Below are positions 34,982-44,411 of a stretch of 64,000 nt of DNA, piece by piece. Every line of letters starts with the position of its first letter. Position 1 is the stretch's first letter. This stretch comes from Sulfurimicrobium sp963741495. Its GTDB lineage: Bacteria > Pseudomonadota > Gammaproteobacteria > Burkholderiales > Sulfuricellaceae. Location: positions 1-64,000 of the forward strand of contig CAVUID010000018.1 in the NCBI GenBank assembly GCA_963741495.1, in the 5' to 3' direction. The notes under the pieces are model-generated. The model had not been told where the DNA came from. It made no database searches and saw only the letters and a program-made list of their open reading frames with translations. The position numbers were made by a program, and so were the translations under genes.

Positions 34982-35764
34982 ATGCTCAATTCAGTCATTG
35001 AAGCCGTCAAAACTGTTTCGCGGGATGAAATCATGCCGCGCTATCTCAAGGTTGCGCGCCAGCGCAAGAGTGATGGCAGCATGTTTACCGAGGCCGATAT
35101 TGCCTCGCAGAACGCACTGACGGCAGCCCTGGTGAAGATTGCCGACCATCCGGTGCTGGGCGAGGAAATGCCGTTCGAGCTGCAAAAGGAACTTTGGCAG
35201 ACGGGTGACGCAGGACTGTGGTGCATCGACCCCATTGACGGCACTTCTAATTTCGTCAATGGCCTGCCCTATTTCGCTGTGTCCGTAGCGCTGATGCGGC
35301 AGGGCAAAAGCGTGCTGGGTGTGGTGTACGATCCGGTAGCGGATGAGATTTTTTATGCCGAGGCAGGGAAAGGCGCCTTCCTTAACGGCACACAATTGCC
35401 AATCAAGGAATATGTTCCAGATCTGTGCCACTGCATGGCCGGCGTGGATTTCAAGCGTATTTCCGCCAAGCTGGCGCAACAGCTTGCCAGCGCGCCACCC
35501 TACAGCTCTCAACGGAATTACGGCGCCAGTACGCTGGACTGGTGCTATACCGCCGCAGGACGTTTCGATGTCTATCTGCATGGCGGGCAAAAACTGTGGG
35601 ACTACGCCGCCGGTTCGCTGATTCTGGAAGAGTCGGGCGGGGTTGTCAGTACGCTGAACCGGGCCGATTTCTGGGCGGGTGATGTATGGCAGCGCTCGGT
35701 GGTGGCGGCACGCAATATGGATTTGTTCCGGGCCTGGCATGCCTGGATCATGGCTGCGAAATAA
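34982..35764 (+). CDS. Inositol-monophosphatase-family phosphatase
   Basis: 260 residues with the metal-binding motifs GEEMPFE near residue 60, DPIDGTSNFVNGLPYFAVSV near 82 and WDYAAGSLILEESGG near 205. The family includes inositol-1-phosphatase, histidinol phosphatase, fructose-1,6-bisphosphatase of archaeal type and PAP phosphatase. The position just before the Calvin/glycolysis cluster makes a sugar bisphosphate substrate attractive, but that is only inference. No ribosome binding site is clear because a repeat ends 8 bases before the start. Confidence 0.88.
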   Translation: MLNSVIEAVKTVSRDEIMPRYLKVARQRKSDGSMFTEADIASQNALTAALVKIADHPVLGEEMPFELQKELWQTGDAGLWCIDPIDGTSNFVNGLPYFAVSVALMRQGKSVLGVVYDPVADEIFYAEAGKGAFLNGTQLPIKEYVPDLCHCMAGVDFKRISAKLAQQLASAPPYSSQRNYGASTLDWCYTAAGRFDVYLHGGQKLWDYAAGSLILEESGGVVSTLNRADFWAGDVWQRSVVAARNMDLFRAWHAWIMAAK

Positions 35765-35984
35765 GTATTTGTCTGGCATGTATAAAATAATTTGAATAAT
35801 GATGCTGCGAGGAAAGTTCGTACTTCACATGATATGAAAATGGCGTGCAGCCCCGCGTATGTGCCTTTTTTCTTTGATGGGCGAAAAGGATGGCATTCCT
35901 GGCCGTACTTGCCCAAAAATTGCGCGTGAGTAATAATCGAGACCTTTCGCAAATTTTTTCGCGACAAGACCATGGTCACATGAT

Positions 35985-36022
35985 GGTTTTGCGCTTCGGG
36001 TGCGAAGGCGCCCGGTAAAACC
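35985..36022 (+). other. Leader hairpin before tkt
   Basis: GCGCTTCG pairs with CGAAGGCGC (one bulged G), and an outer GGTTTT/AAAACC pairing extends it. It ends about 35 bases before the tkt start. It is not followed by a T run, so it is not a terminator. The remaining 220 bases between the phosphatase and tkt are AT-rich and likely hold the promoter, but I see no convincing boxes. Confidence 0.5.
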
Positions 36023-36056
36023 AAAGTAAGAATTTAAACTCTGAGGAATCAAAACT

Positions 36057-38042
36057 ATGGCAACTCGTAAAGAACTCGCCAACGCTATTCGCGTTCTTTC
36101 CATGGATGCAGTGCAGGCTGCCAACTCTGGCCACCCCGGCGCGCCCATGGGCATGGCGGAAATCGCGGAAGTGGTGTGGAACCACCACCTGCGTCACAAT
36201 CCGGCCAATCCGAAATGGTTTGACCGCGATCGTTTCGTGCTCTCCAACGGCCACGGCTCGATGCTGATTTACTCCCTGCTGCACCTGACCGGCTACGACT
36301 TGCCGATGGATGAGATCAAGAAATTCCGCAAGATGCACTCCAAGACGCCGGGTCATCCTGAGTACGGCTACACCCCCGGCGTTGAAACCACCACCGGCCC
36401 GCTCGGCCAGGGCATCACCAACGCCGTCGGCATGGCCATGGCGGAAAAGTTGCTGGCTGCCGAGTTCAACAAGCCCGGCCATGAAATCGTCAACCACAAC
36501 ACCTATGTATTCCTTGGTGACGGCTGCATGATGGAAGGCATTTCCCACGAAGCCTGCGCGCTGGCCGGCACCTGGGGCCTGGGCAAGCTGACCGCGTTCT
36601 GGGACGACAACGGCATCTCCATCGACGGCCACATCGAAGGCTGGTACACCGACGACACCGCCAAGCGTTTCGAAGCTTACGGCTGGCACGTGATTCCTGA
36701 CGTGGATGGCCACGACCCCGCAGCTATCGAGGCAGCCGTACAGGCAGCCAAGGCAGTCACCGACAAGCCCTCCCTGATTTGCTGCAAGACCGTGATCGGC
36801 AAAGGTTCCCCCAACAAGGAAGGCACTCACGACGTGCACGGCGCTGCGCTGGGCGATGCTGAAATTGCCGCCACCCGCGCCAACCTGGGCTGGAACCACG
36901 GTCCGTTCGAAATTCCCAAGGATGTGTACGAAGGCTGGGATTGCCGCACCAAGGGCACGGGTCTGGAAGCTCTGTGGAACAACAAGTTTGCCGAATACAC
37001 TGCCGCCTTCCCTAAAGAAGCTGCCGAATTCAAGCGCCGCATGGTGGGTGATCTTTCCGCGGACTGGAAAAAACACGCTGCCGACTTCATCAAGGCTACC
37101 AACGAAAAAGCCGAAACCATTGCTACCCGCAAGGCTTCGCAGAACTGCATCAATGGCCTGGTGCCGGCCGTGCCCGAGTTCGTCGGCGGCTCTGCCGACC
37201 TGACCGGTTCCAACCTGACCAACTGGACGGGTGCTCACCATGTCCATGGCAAGAAGCCCGGCAACTACATCAGCTACGGCGTGCGCGAGTTCGGCATGTC
37301 CCACATCATGAACGGCATGGCACTGCACGGCGGTATCCTGCCGTTCGGCGGCACCTTCCTGATGTTCTCGGAATACGCCCGCAACGCATTGCGCATGTCA
37401 GCCCTGATGAAGCAGCGCGTGATCTATGTATTCACCCACGACTCCATCGGTCTGGGCGAAGACGGCCCGACCCACCAGCCGGTGGAACAGACCGCAACCC
37501 TGCGCATGATCCCCAACATGGACGTATGGCGTCCGTGCGATACGGTGGAGTCCGCCGTGTCCTGGGTAGCTGGCGTGGAAAAGAAAACCGGCCCAAGCTG
37601 CCTGATTTTCAGCCGCCAGAACCTCAACTTCCAGAAGCGCGACGATGTCACCATCGCCAATATCGCCAAGGGCGGTTACGTGCTGGCCGATGCAGCCAAT
37701 CCGAAAGTGGTACTGATTGCTACGGGCTCTGAAGTTGCATTGGCCATGGATGCGAAGAAAGTGCTGGACGAGCAGGGTGTGGCAACGCGCGTGGTTTCCA
37801 TGCCATCCACCAACGTGTTCGATCGTCAGGACCAGGCTTACAAGGACAGCGTGCTGCCAAAAGGCGTTAAGCGTGTGGCGGTCGAAGCGGGTGTAACCGA
37901 TGGCTGGTACAAGTATGTGGGTGGCGATGGCGCCGTGGTCGGCATGAATAGCTTTGGCGAATCCGCTCCGGCTCCGGAACTGTTCAAGCACTTCGGCTTC
38001 ACGGTCGAGAACGTGGTCAACACCGTTAAAGGCGTAATTTAA
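36057..38042 (+). CDS. tkt: Transketolase
   Basis: A thiamine-diphosphate enzyme that moves two-carbon units in the Calvin and pentose phosphate pathways. Motifs are SGHPGAPMGMAEIAEVVW near residue 24, the ThDP motif GDGCMMEGISHEA near 157 and EDGPTHQPVEQ near 467. It has 661 residues, the normal length. CTGAGGAATC gives the ribosome binding site. It is first in the cluster tkt-gap-pgk-pyk-fba, an order shared by many autotrophic and methylotrophic betaproteobacteria. Confidence 0.98.
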   Translation: MATRKELANAIRVLSMDAVQAANSGHPGAPMGMAEIAEVVWNHHLRHNPANPKWFDRDRFVLSNGHGSMLIYSLLHLTGYDLPMDEIKKFRKMHSKTPGHPEYGYTPGVETTTGPLGQGITNAVGMAMAEKLLAAEFNKPGHEIVNHNTYVFLGDGCMMEGISHEACALAGTWGLGKLTAFWDDNGISIDGHIEGWYTDDTAKRFEAYGWHVIPDVDGHDPAAIEAAVQAAKAVTDKPSLICCKTVIGKGSPNKEGTHDVHGAALGDAEIAATRANLGWNHGPFEIPKDVYEGWDCRTKGTGLEALWNNKFAEYTAAFPKEAAEFKRRMVGDLSADWKKHAADFIKATNEKAETIATRKASQNCINGLVPAVPEFVGGSADLTGSNLTNWTGAHHVHGKKPGNYISYGVREFGMSHIMNGMALHGGILPFGGTFLMFSEYARNALRMSALMKQRVIYVFTHDSIGLGEDGPTHQPVEQTATLRMIPNMDVWRPCDTVESAVSWVAGVEKKTGPSCLIFSRQNLNFQKRDDVTIANIAKGGYVLADAANPKVVLIATGSEVALAMDAKKVLDEQGVATRVVSMPSTNVFDRQDQAYKDSVLPKGVKRVAVEAGVTDGWYKYVGGDGAVVGMNSFGESAPAPELFKHFGFTVENVVNTVKGVI

Positions 38043-38110
38043 CCACGGAGCACACGGAGCACACGGAGGTCTTGACGATTTTCTCTGTGTGCTCCGTGCT
38101 CTCCGTGGTT
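38041..38110. repeat. 9-base-period hairpin repeat (CACACGGAG family)
   Basis: The left arm has three CACGGAG/CACACGGAG units and the right arm CTCTGTGTG, CTCCGTGCT and CTCCGTGG. The element begins inside the TAA stop codon of tkt and ends 35 bases before gapA. Confidence 0.85.
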
Positions 38111-38144
38111 CATGATTTTTCTACTCATCCAAGGAGCAATAACT

Positions 38145-39143
38145 ATGACAATCAAAGTCGGTATCAACGGATTTGGCCGTATCGGCCGTATGGTGTTCCG
38201 CGCTGTAGCGAAGGACTTCAAGGACATCGAGATCGTTGCAATCAACGATCTGCTCGAGCCTGACTACCTGGCTTACATGCTGAAATATGATTCCGTGCAT
38301 GGTCGCTTCAATGGCGACGTTTCTGTGGACGGCGGCAACATGGTCGTTAACGGCAAGAAAATTCGCCTGACCGCCGAGCGCGATCCAGCCAACCTGAAGT
38401 GGAATGAAGTGGGTGCGGATATCGTGATCGACTGCACCGGCTTCTTCCTGACCACCGAATCCTGCGAAGCTCACATCAAGGCCGGCGCAAAGAAAGTGGT
38501 TCAGTCCGCTCCTGCCAAGGACGCCACCCCGATGTTCGTGTACGGCGTAAACCACACCAAATACGCTGGCGAAGCGATCGTTTCCGCCGCTTCCTGCACC
38601 ACCAACTGCCTGGCACCTGTCGCCAAGGTGCTGAACGACAATTTCGGCATCAAGCGTGGCCTGATGACCACCGTGCATGCTGCCACTGCTACCCAGAAAA
38701 CCGTTGACGGCCCTTCCATGAAGGATTGGCGCGGTGGTCGCGGTATTCTGGAAAACATCATTCCATCTTCCACCGGTGCTGCCAAGGCCGTGGGCGTGGT
38801 GCTGCCAGAGCTGAAGGGCTTGCTGACCGGCATGGCTTTCCGCGTGCCAACCTCCGACGTTTCTGTGGTTGACCTGACGGTAGAGCTGAACAAAGCCGCT
38901 TCTTACGACGACATCTGCAAGGCCATGAAAGCGGCTTCTGAAGGTGCGATGAAGGGTGTTCTGGGTTACACCACCGAAAAAGTGGTTTCCACCGACTTCG
39001 TTGGCAACAGCGCGCCTTCCACCTTCGACGCAGAAGCTGGCATCGCTCTGGACCCCACCTTCGTCAAGGTCGTGGCCTGGTACGACAACGAGTATGGCTA
39101 CACCTGCAACATGATGCGTCTGGTGCAGCACGTAGCGAAGTAA
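38145..39143 (+). CDS. gapA: Glyceraldehyde-3-phosphate dehydrogenase, type I
   Basis: It interconverts glyceraldehyde-3-phosphate and 1,3-bisphosphoglycerate. The start at 38145 follows AAGGAG; the upstream in-frame ATG lies in a repeat. NAD-binding INGFGRIGRMVFRA is at the N-terminus, the catalytic Cys151 is in SAASCTTNC, and SSTGAAKAVGVVLPEL follows. It has 332 residues. It is flanked on both sides by hairpin repeats. Confidence 0.98.
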   Translation: MTIKVGINGFGRIGRMVFRAVAKDFKDIEIVAINDLLEPDYLAYMLKYDSVHGRFNGDVSVDGGNMVVNGKKIRLTAERDPANLKWNEVGADIVIDCTGFFLTTESCEAHIKAGAKKVVQSAPAKDATPMFVYGVNHTKYAGEAIVSAASCTTNCLAPVAKVLNDNFGIKRGLMTTVHAATATQKTVDGPSMKDWRGGRGILENIIPSSTGAAKAVGVVLPELKGLLTGMAFRVPTSDVSVVDLTVELNKAASYDDICKAMKAASEGAMKGVLGYTTEKVVSTDFVGNSAPSTFDAEAGIALDPTFVKVVAWYDNEYGYTCNMMRLVQHVAK

Positions 39144-39218
39144 GTGAAATGTGAAGGGTGAAACGTGAAAAGCGGTGTGAACCGCTTTCCGTTTCACTTT
39201 TCACGCTTCACCTTTCAC
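39144..39218. repeat. 7-base-period hairpin repeat (GTGAAAN family), copy 1
   Basis: The left arm is four 7-base units (GTGAAAT, GTGAAGG, GTGAAAC, GTGAAAA), then AGCGGT. The right arm is ACCGCT followed by the inverted units (TTTTCAC, GCTTCAC, CTTTCAC). It starts at the base after the gapA stop. Confidence 0.88.
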
Positions 39219-39284
39219 GCGCAGTGAGGCGTAAGGCATAGGCCCACCTATCCCTTACACCTTAATTTCTACAGGAGCTGAACC

Positions 39285-40469
39285 ATGTCCGTAATTCGCA
39301 TGACCGATCTCGATCTCAAGGGCAAGCGTGTTTTTATCCGCGCCGATCTCAACGTGCCGGTCAAGGAAGGCAAAGTGACTTCCGATGCACGTATCTCCGC
39401 CTCCATGCCCACCATCGAGCACGCCATGAAGGCCGGCGCCAAGGTAATGGTTACCTCCCACCTGGGCCGCCCGACTGAAGGCGAGTGGAGCGAAGAAAAT
39501 TCCCTCAAGCCCGTTGCTGACGTCATGTCTGCCAAGCTGGGAAAGCCGGTGCGCGTGATCCGGGATTGGGTGGATGGCGGCTTTGATGTTGCCGAAGGCG
39601 AAGTCGTGCTGCTGGAAAATTGCCGCATCAACAAGGGCGAGAAGAAAAACGTCGAAGAAACGGCTAAAAAATACGCTGCCCTGTGCGATGTGTTCGTGAT
39701 GGACGCTTTCGGCACGGCCCACCGCGCAGAGGCTTCTACCTACGGCGTGGCCCAGTTCGCCCCCGTGGCCTGCGCCGGCATGCTGCTGACTGAAGAGCTG
39801 GATGCGCTGACCAAAGCGCTGCTCAGCCCGGCCCGTCCGATGGTCGCCATCGTCGGCGGATCCAAGGTTTCCACCAAGTTGACCGTGCTGGAATCCCTGT
39901 CCGAGAAAGTGGATCAGATGGTTGTCGGCGGCGGTATCGCCAATACCTTCCTGGCTGCTACCGGCAAGAAAGTGGGCAAGTCGCTGTGTGAAACAGATCT
40001 GATCCCTACCGCACAGGCCTTGATGAAGAAAATGACTGCGCGCGGCGCCACCATTCCGGTTGCTGTCGACGTGGTTTGCGGCAAGCAGTTCGATGCCAAT
40101 GAACCTGCCGTGCTGAAAGATGCAGGTGCCGTGACTGACGACGACATGATTTTCGATATTGGCCCAAAATCCGCTCAGGAGATCGTCGACATCATCATGA
40201 AGGCAGGCACCGTGGTGTGGAACGGCCCGGTTGGCGTGTTCGAGTTCGACCAGTTCGGCGCGGGCACCAAGGCCATCGCCATGGCCATTGCCAACACCAA
40301 GGCATTCACCCTGGCTGGGGGCGGCGACACGATTGCCGCAATCCAGAAATACGACATCTTTGACAAGGTCTCCTATATTTCCACCGCCGGCGGCGCTTTC
40401 CTCGAGTTCCTCGAGGGCAAGAAACTGCCTGCAGTCGACATTCTCGAAAAACGCGCCCAGGCAAAGTGA
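39285..40469 (+). CDS. pgk: Phosphoglycerate kinase
   Basis: It transfers phosphate between 1,3-bisphosphoglycerate and ADP. Motifs are FIRADLNVPV near residue 17, TSHLGRPTEGE near 57, MDAFGTAHRAEAST near 138 and the C-terminal FTLAGGGDTIAAI. It has 394 residues. ACAGGAGCTG is a good ribosome binding site. The TGA stop is part of the following repeat. Confidence 0.98.
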   Translation: MSVIRMTDLDLKGKRVFIRADLNVPVKEGKVTSDARISASMPTIEHAMKAGAKVMVTSHLGRPTEGEWSEENSLKPVADVMSAKLGKPVRVIRDWVDGGFDVAEGEVVLLENCRINKGEKKNVEETAKKYAALCDVFVMDAFGTAHRAEASTYGVAQFAPVACAGMLLTEELDALTKALLSPARPMVAIVGGSKVSTKLTVLESLSEKVDQMVVGGGIANTFLAATGKKVGKSLCETDLIPTAQALMKKMTARGATIPVAVDVVCGKQFDANEPAVLKDAGAVTDDDMIFDIGPKSAQEIVDIIMKAGTVVWNGPVGVFEFDQFGAGTKAIAMAIANTKAFTLAGGGDTIAAIQKYDIFDKVSYISTAGGAFLEFLEGKKLPAVDILEKRAQAK

Positions 40470-40540
40470 GGAGATAGGGGTGAGGGGCGAGGAACGTAGA
40501 GGAAATTTTTCCCCTCACGCCTTGCTCCTCACTTCTCACC
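40466..40540. repeat. 7-base-period hairpin repeat (GTGAGGA family)
   Basis: Left units GTGAGGA, GATAGGG, GTGAGGG and GCGAGGA are mirrored by CCCCTCA, CTCCTCA and CTTCTCA on the right. It includes the pgk stop codon and ends 5 bases before the pyk start. Confidence 0.8.
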
Positions 40541-40544
40541 ATCA

Positions 40545-41981
40545 ATGATACGCAGAACAAAAATAGTAGCGACCCTTGGCCCGTCATCCAATGACCCCAA
40601 GGTGCTGGACAGGTTGATTGAAGCAGGCGTGGATGTTGTCAGGCTGAACTTTTCCCACGGTACCCCGGAAGACCATATCGAACGAGCTGAGATGGTGCGC
40701 TCTCTGGCCCGCGCGCGTGGCAGGGCGATTGGCGTACTGGTTGACCTGCAGGGACCGAAGATCCGTATCGGAAAGTTTGAGAACGGCAAGATCACGCTCG
40801 CCAATGGCGATACATTCATTCTCGACGCTGATTGCCCCCTGGGTAATCAGGAGCGTGTTGGTCTGGATTACAAGGCGCTGCCCAAGGACGTCGATCGCGG
40901 CTCCACGCTGTTGCTGGATGATGGCCGTATCGTAATGTGGGTGGAAGAGGTGCGCGGCAACGAGATCATCTGCCAGGTGCGGCAGGGTGGCGTGCTGTCC
41001 AACAACAAAGGCATCAATCGTCAGGGCGGCGGGCTTTCCGCGGCAGCGCTGACCAACAAGGACAAGGAAGACATCAAGACCGCAGCGGCACTCAAGGCGG
41101 ATTACCTGGCCGTTTCCTTTCCCCGGAATGCTGCGGACATGGAGCTGGCACGCGAGTTGATGCATGCAGCCGGCGGCCATAGCCTGCTGGTAGCCAAAAT
41201 TGAACGGGCTGAGGCCATTCCGGCACTGGAAGAAATTCTTGATGCTTCCGATGCCATCATGGTTGCACGTGGCGATTTGGGCGTGGAAGTCGGCGATGCC
41301 GCCGTGCCCGCATTGCAGAAGAAAATGATTCGCATGGCGCGGGAAAAGAACAAGCTGGCGATTACGGCGACCCAGATGATGGAGTCCATGATCACCAGCC
41401 CGATCCCGACGCGTGCCGAAGTCTCCGACGTGGCCAACGCAGTGATTGACGGCACCGATGCGGTCATGCTTTCGGCTGAAACTGCCGCAGGTCAGTATCC
41501 GGTGGAAGCCGTTCAGGCGATGGATCGTGTCTGTGTGGAAGCTGAAAAGGAAATCGAGATCTCACCTGCCAGCCTGCGCCTGAAACGGGAAACGGTTGGC
41601 CCGATAGATGAATCGATTGCCATGGCCGCGATTTACACGGCAAATCATTTGCAGGTCAAAGCCATTGCGGCCCTGACGCAGTCAGGCTCCACCACGCTGT
41701 GGATGTCGCGCATTGCCACCGCCGTGCCGATCTACGCCTTGACACCGCAGGTGGAAACCCGTAGAAAAGTGACTTTGTTTCGCGGTGTCCACCCGATCAA
41801 TTTCAAGATGTTCACGCACGATCCGGAACTGTTGTTGCGTGAGGCGGAAGATGAACTGCGCCGTCGCGGTGCAGTGCGCGATGGCGACACGATTTTGCTC
41901 ACCATCGGCGAACCGATCGGGAAAACCGGCGGCACCAACACCATGAAAATCGTCACAGTGGGCGAACACAGAAAAGCTTGA
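40545..41981 (+). CDS. pyk: Pyruvate kinase
   Basis: It makes pyruvate and ATP from phosphoenolpyruvate. Motifs are RTKIVATLGPSS at the N-terminus, NFSHGTPEDH near residue 33, the active-site Lys in LLVAKIERAEA near 218 and MVARGDLGVEV near 243. It has 478 residues. The start at ATG 40545 (MIRRTKIVATLG) lies 5 bases after a repeat with no clear ribosome binding site, so translation may depend on the repeat sequence (CTTCTCACC) or on leaderless-like initiation. Confidence 0.97.
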   Translation: MIRRTKIVATLGPSSNDPKVLDRLIEAGVDVVRLNFSHGTPEDHIERAEMVRSLARARGRAIGVLVDLQGPKIRIGKFENGKITLANGDTFILDADCPLGNQERVGLDYKALPKDVDRGSTLLLDDGRIVMWVEEVRGNEIICQVRQGGVLSNNKGINRQGGGLSAAALTNKDKEDIKTAAALKADYLAVSFPRNAADMELARELMHAAGGHSLLVAKIERAEAIPALEEILDASDAIMVARGDLGVEVGDAAVPALQKKMIRMAREKNKLAITATQMMESMITSPIPTRAEVSDVANAVIDGTDAVMLSAETAAGQYPVEAVQAMDRVCVEAEKEIEISPASLRLKRETVGPIDESIAMAAIYTANHLQVKAIAALTQSGSTTLWMSRIATAVPIYALTPQVETRRKVTLFRGVHPINFKMFTHDPELLLREAEDELRRRGAVRDGDTILLTIGEPIGKTGGTNTMKIVTVGEHRKA

Positions 41982-41987
41982 GTTTTG

Positions 41988-42116
41988 TAACGTGAAAAGT
42001 GAAATCGCTCGGGCTACGCCCTTGCTTGTGAAGCGTGAAATGTAAAGGCAGGCTCAGTGGATTTTTTACATTTCACCTTTCACAGCGAAGCGGAGCGAGA
42101 GGTTTCACGTTTCACC
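41988..42116. repeat. 7-base-period hairpin repeat (GTGAAAN family), copy 2
   Basis: GTGAAAA and GTGAAAT units on the left and CTTTCAC and GTTTCAC units on the right enclose a segment, GGGCTACGCCCTTGC, that also occurs in copy 3. It occupies most of the pyk-fba gap. Confidence 0.85.
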
Positions 42117-42157
42117 CAAAAGATTCACTACTTACCAGTTAATTACAGGAGAAAAAC

Positions 42158-43222
42158 ATGGCATTAGTATCTATGCGTCAATTGCTGGACCACGCTGCTG
42201 AACATGGCTACGGCCTGCCGGCATTCAACGTCAACAACCTGGAACAAGTTCAGGCGATCATGCAGGCTGCCGACGAATGCAACAGCCCGGTGATCATGCA
42301 GGGTTCCGCCGGTGCGCGCAAATACGCTGGCGAAGCCTTCCTGCGCCATCTGATCGACGCTGCAATCGAAGCCTACCCGCATATTCCGGTGGTGATGCAC
42401 CAGGATCACGGCGCTTCCCCGGCCGTATGTATCAACGCCATTCGCTCCGGCTTCTCCAGCGTGATGATGGACGGCTCCCTGATGGAAGACGGCAAGACTC
42501 CTTCCAGCTTCGAATACAACGTGGAAGTCACGCGCAAGGTCGTGGAAATGTCTCACGCGGTTGGCGTGTCCGTTGAGGGTGAGCTGGGTTGCCTGGGTTC
42601 CCTGGAGTCCGGCCACGGCGAGAAGGAAGACGGCCACGGTGCAGAAGGCGTGTTGACCATGGATCAGCTGCTGACCGACCCCAACGAAGCCGCAGAATTC
42701 GTCAAGGCCACCGGCGTTGATGCGCTGGCGATTGCCATCGGCACCTCCCATGGCGCTTACAAGTTCACCCGCCCGCCCACAGGCGACGTGCTGGCGATTT
42801 CCCGCATCAAGGAAATTCATGAGCGTATTCCCAATACTCACCTGGTGATGCACGGTTCTTCTTCCGTGCCGCAGGAATGGCTCAAAATCATCAACGAATT
42901 CGGCGGCACCATGCCACAGACCTACGGCGTACCCGTTGAGGAAATCGTTGAGGGTATCAAGCACGGTGTGCGCAAGGTGAATATCGATACCGACCTGCGC
43001 ATGGCTTCCACTGGCGCGATTCGCAAATACCTGGCTGAGAACACCAAGGACTTCGATCCGCGCAAGTTCTATGCCGTCGCAACAAAGGCAATGAGGGAAA
43101 TCTGCAAGGCTCGCTTTGAGGCCTTTGGTTCCGCTGGCAATGCCGACCGGATCAAGCCCATCATGCTCGACAAGGTTGCATCCATGTATAGCAAGGGCGA
43201 TCTTAAAGCCGTCGTCAAATAA
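42158..43222 (+). CDS. fba: Fructose-bisphosphate aldolase, class II, Calvin-cycle subtype
   Basis: A zinc enzyme that joins DHAP with glyceraldehyde-3-phosphate (or erythrose-4-phosphate). MHQDHGASP near residue 81 gives metal and base residues; GELGCLGSLESGHGEKEDGH near 142 and VNIDTDLRMA near 275 are typical of the Calvin-cycle (CbbA) subtype. It has 354 residues. ACAGGAG lies 7 bases upstream of the start. A strong terminator 40 bases after the stop ends the carbon cluster. Confidence 0.97.
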   Translation: MALVSMRQLLDHAAEHGYGLPAFNVNNLEQVQAIMQAADECNSPVIMQGSAGARKYAGEAFLRHLIDAAIEAYPHIPVVMHQDHGASPAVCINAIRSGFSSVMMDGSLMEDGKTPSSFEYNVEVTRKVVEMSHAVGVSVEGELGCLGSLESGHGEKEDGHGAEGVLTMDQLLTDPNEAAEFVKATGVDALAIAIGTSHGAYKFTRPPTGDVLAISRIKEIHERIPNTHLVMHGSSSVPQEWLKIINEFGGTMPQTYGVPVEEIVEGIKHGVRKVNIDTDLRMASTGAIRKYLAENTKDFDPRKFYAVATKAMREICKARFEAFGSAGNADRIKPIMLDKVASMYSKGDLKAVVK

Positions 43223-43260
43223 AGCCCGGATTCGGCCTCGTTTTTCAGAGGTCTGAGCGC

Positions 43261-43290
43261 AAAAAAGGCGGATTTTGTCCGCCTTTTTTG
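43261..43290 (+). terminator. Rho-independent terminator after fba
   Basis: AAAAAAGGCGGA, loop TTTTG, TCCGCCTTTTTT. The stem is symmetrical and would work on both strands; on the plus strand it ends the tkt-fba cluster. Confidence 0.93.
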
Positions 43291-43368
43291 TTTCCTTGAT
43301 GCTTTGCTGCCTTTTTAAGCAGGACAAAACGGTATAAAATTACCGGCTCCCTAAAACAGCGTGACACC

Positions 43369-44383
43369 ATGAAAATCGGGCCACACCAGCTCAGGAACAA
43401 TCTTATTGTCGCACCAATGGCAGGCGTGACGGATCGTCCTTTCCGCCAGTTGTGCAAGCTGATGGGCGCGGGCATGGCGGTGTCCGAGATGGTGACCAGC
43501 AATTCCCTGCTTTATGGCAGTGAAAAAACCAAGCGGCGCGCCAATCATGAGGGCGAGGTCGAACCGGTCTCGGTGCAGATTGCCGGAGCGGACCCGGCCA
43601 TGCTGGCTGAAGCGGCAAAATATAATGCCGGCCATGGCGCCCAGATTATCGATATCAATATGGGTTGTCCGGCAAAAAAAATCTGCAACGTTATGGCGGG
43701 CTCGGCATTGTTGCAGGATGAGGCGCTGGTCGCCCGTATTCTGGGTGCCGTGGTGAAAGCAGTGGATATTCCGGTCACGCTAAAAATCCGCACCGGCTGG
43801 AACCGGGATAACCGCAATGCGATCAACGTCGCCCGGATTGCAGAAGATTCCGGTATCCAGGCGCTGGCCATTCATGGCCGTACTCGCGCCTGCGGTTACA
43901 GCGGAGAGGCAGAATACGAAACCATTGCAGCCGTGAAGACGCATATCCGTATTCCGCTGATCGCCAATGGCGATATCACCACGCCGGAAAAAGCCCGGTA
44001 TGTTCTCGAACACACGGGTGCCGATGCCGTCATGATCGGCCGCGCGGCGATGGGCCGGCCGTGGATTTTTCGCGAGATTGAGTATTTTCTGCAAACCGGC
44101 AGGTATCTTCCCGCCCCCGGAGGTGGCTGAAATTCACCGCGTACTGACCGGTCACCTGCATGATCTGTACCAGTTTTATGGCGATTACACGGGCCTGCGC
44201 ATGGCGCGCAAGCATATTTCCTGGTACACCAAGGGCCTGACAGGTTCGGCTCATTTCAGGCATGCGATGAACCAGTTGCAAAGCGTGGCTGAACAGTTGA
44301 CCGCCGTGGATCAGTTCTTCACTGAGCTGAGCACCCATTCAACCTACCTGACCTACCACGGCGAAGATCTGGCTGCGGCCTGA
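43369..44383 (+). CDS. dusB: tRNA-dihydrouridine synthase B, one frameshift
   Basis: An FMN enzyme that reduces uridines in the tRNA D-loop. Motifs are VAPMAGVTDRPFRQLC near residue 15, NMGCPAKKICNVMAGSAL with the catalytic Cys near 100, IHGRTRACGYSG near 167 and GADAVMIGRAAMGRPWIFRE near 220. The frame breaks at CCC 44110-44112; one C too many splits TGRYLP from PPEVAEIHRVL. Correcting it gives 337 residues. It precedes fis, the conserved dusB-fis pair. Confidence 0.95.
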
Positions 44384-44411
44384 TCCGTTCGCTACAAAAA
44401 GGTAAAGCAGC

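Noticed and set aside
35976..37328. Minus-strand frame of 450 codons opposite tkt
   Set aside because: Shadow of transketolase in GC-rich sequence.
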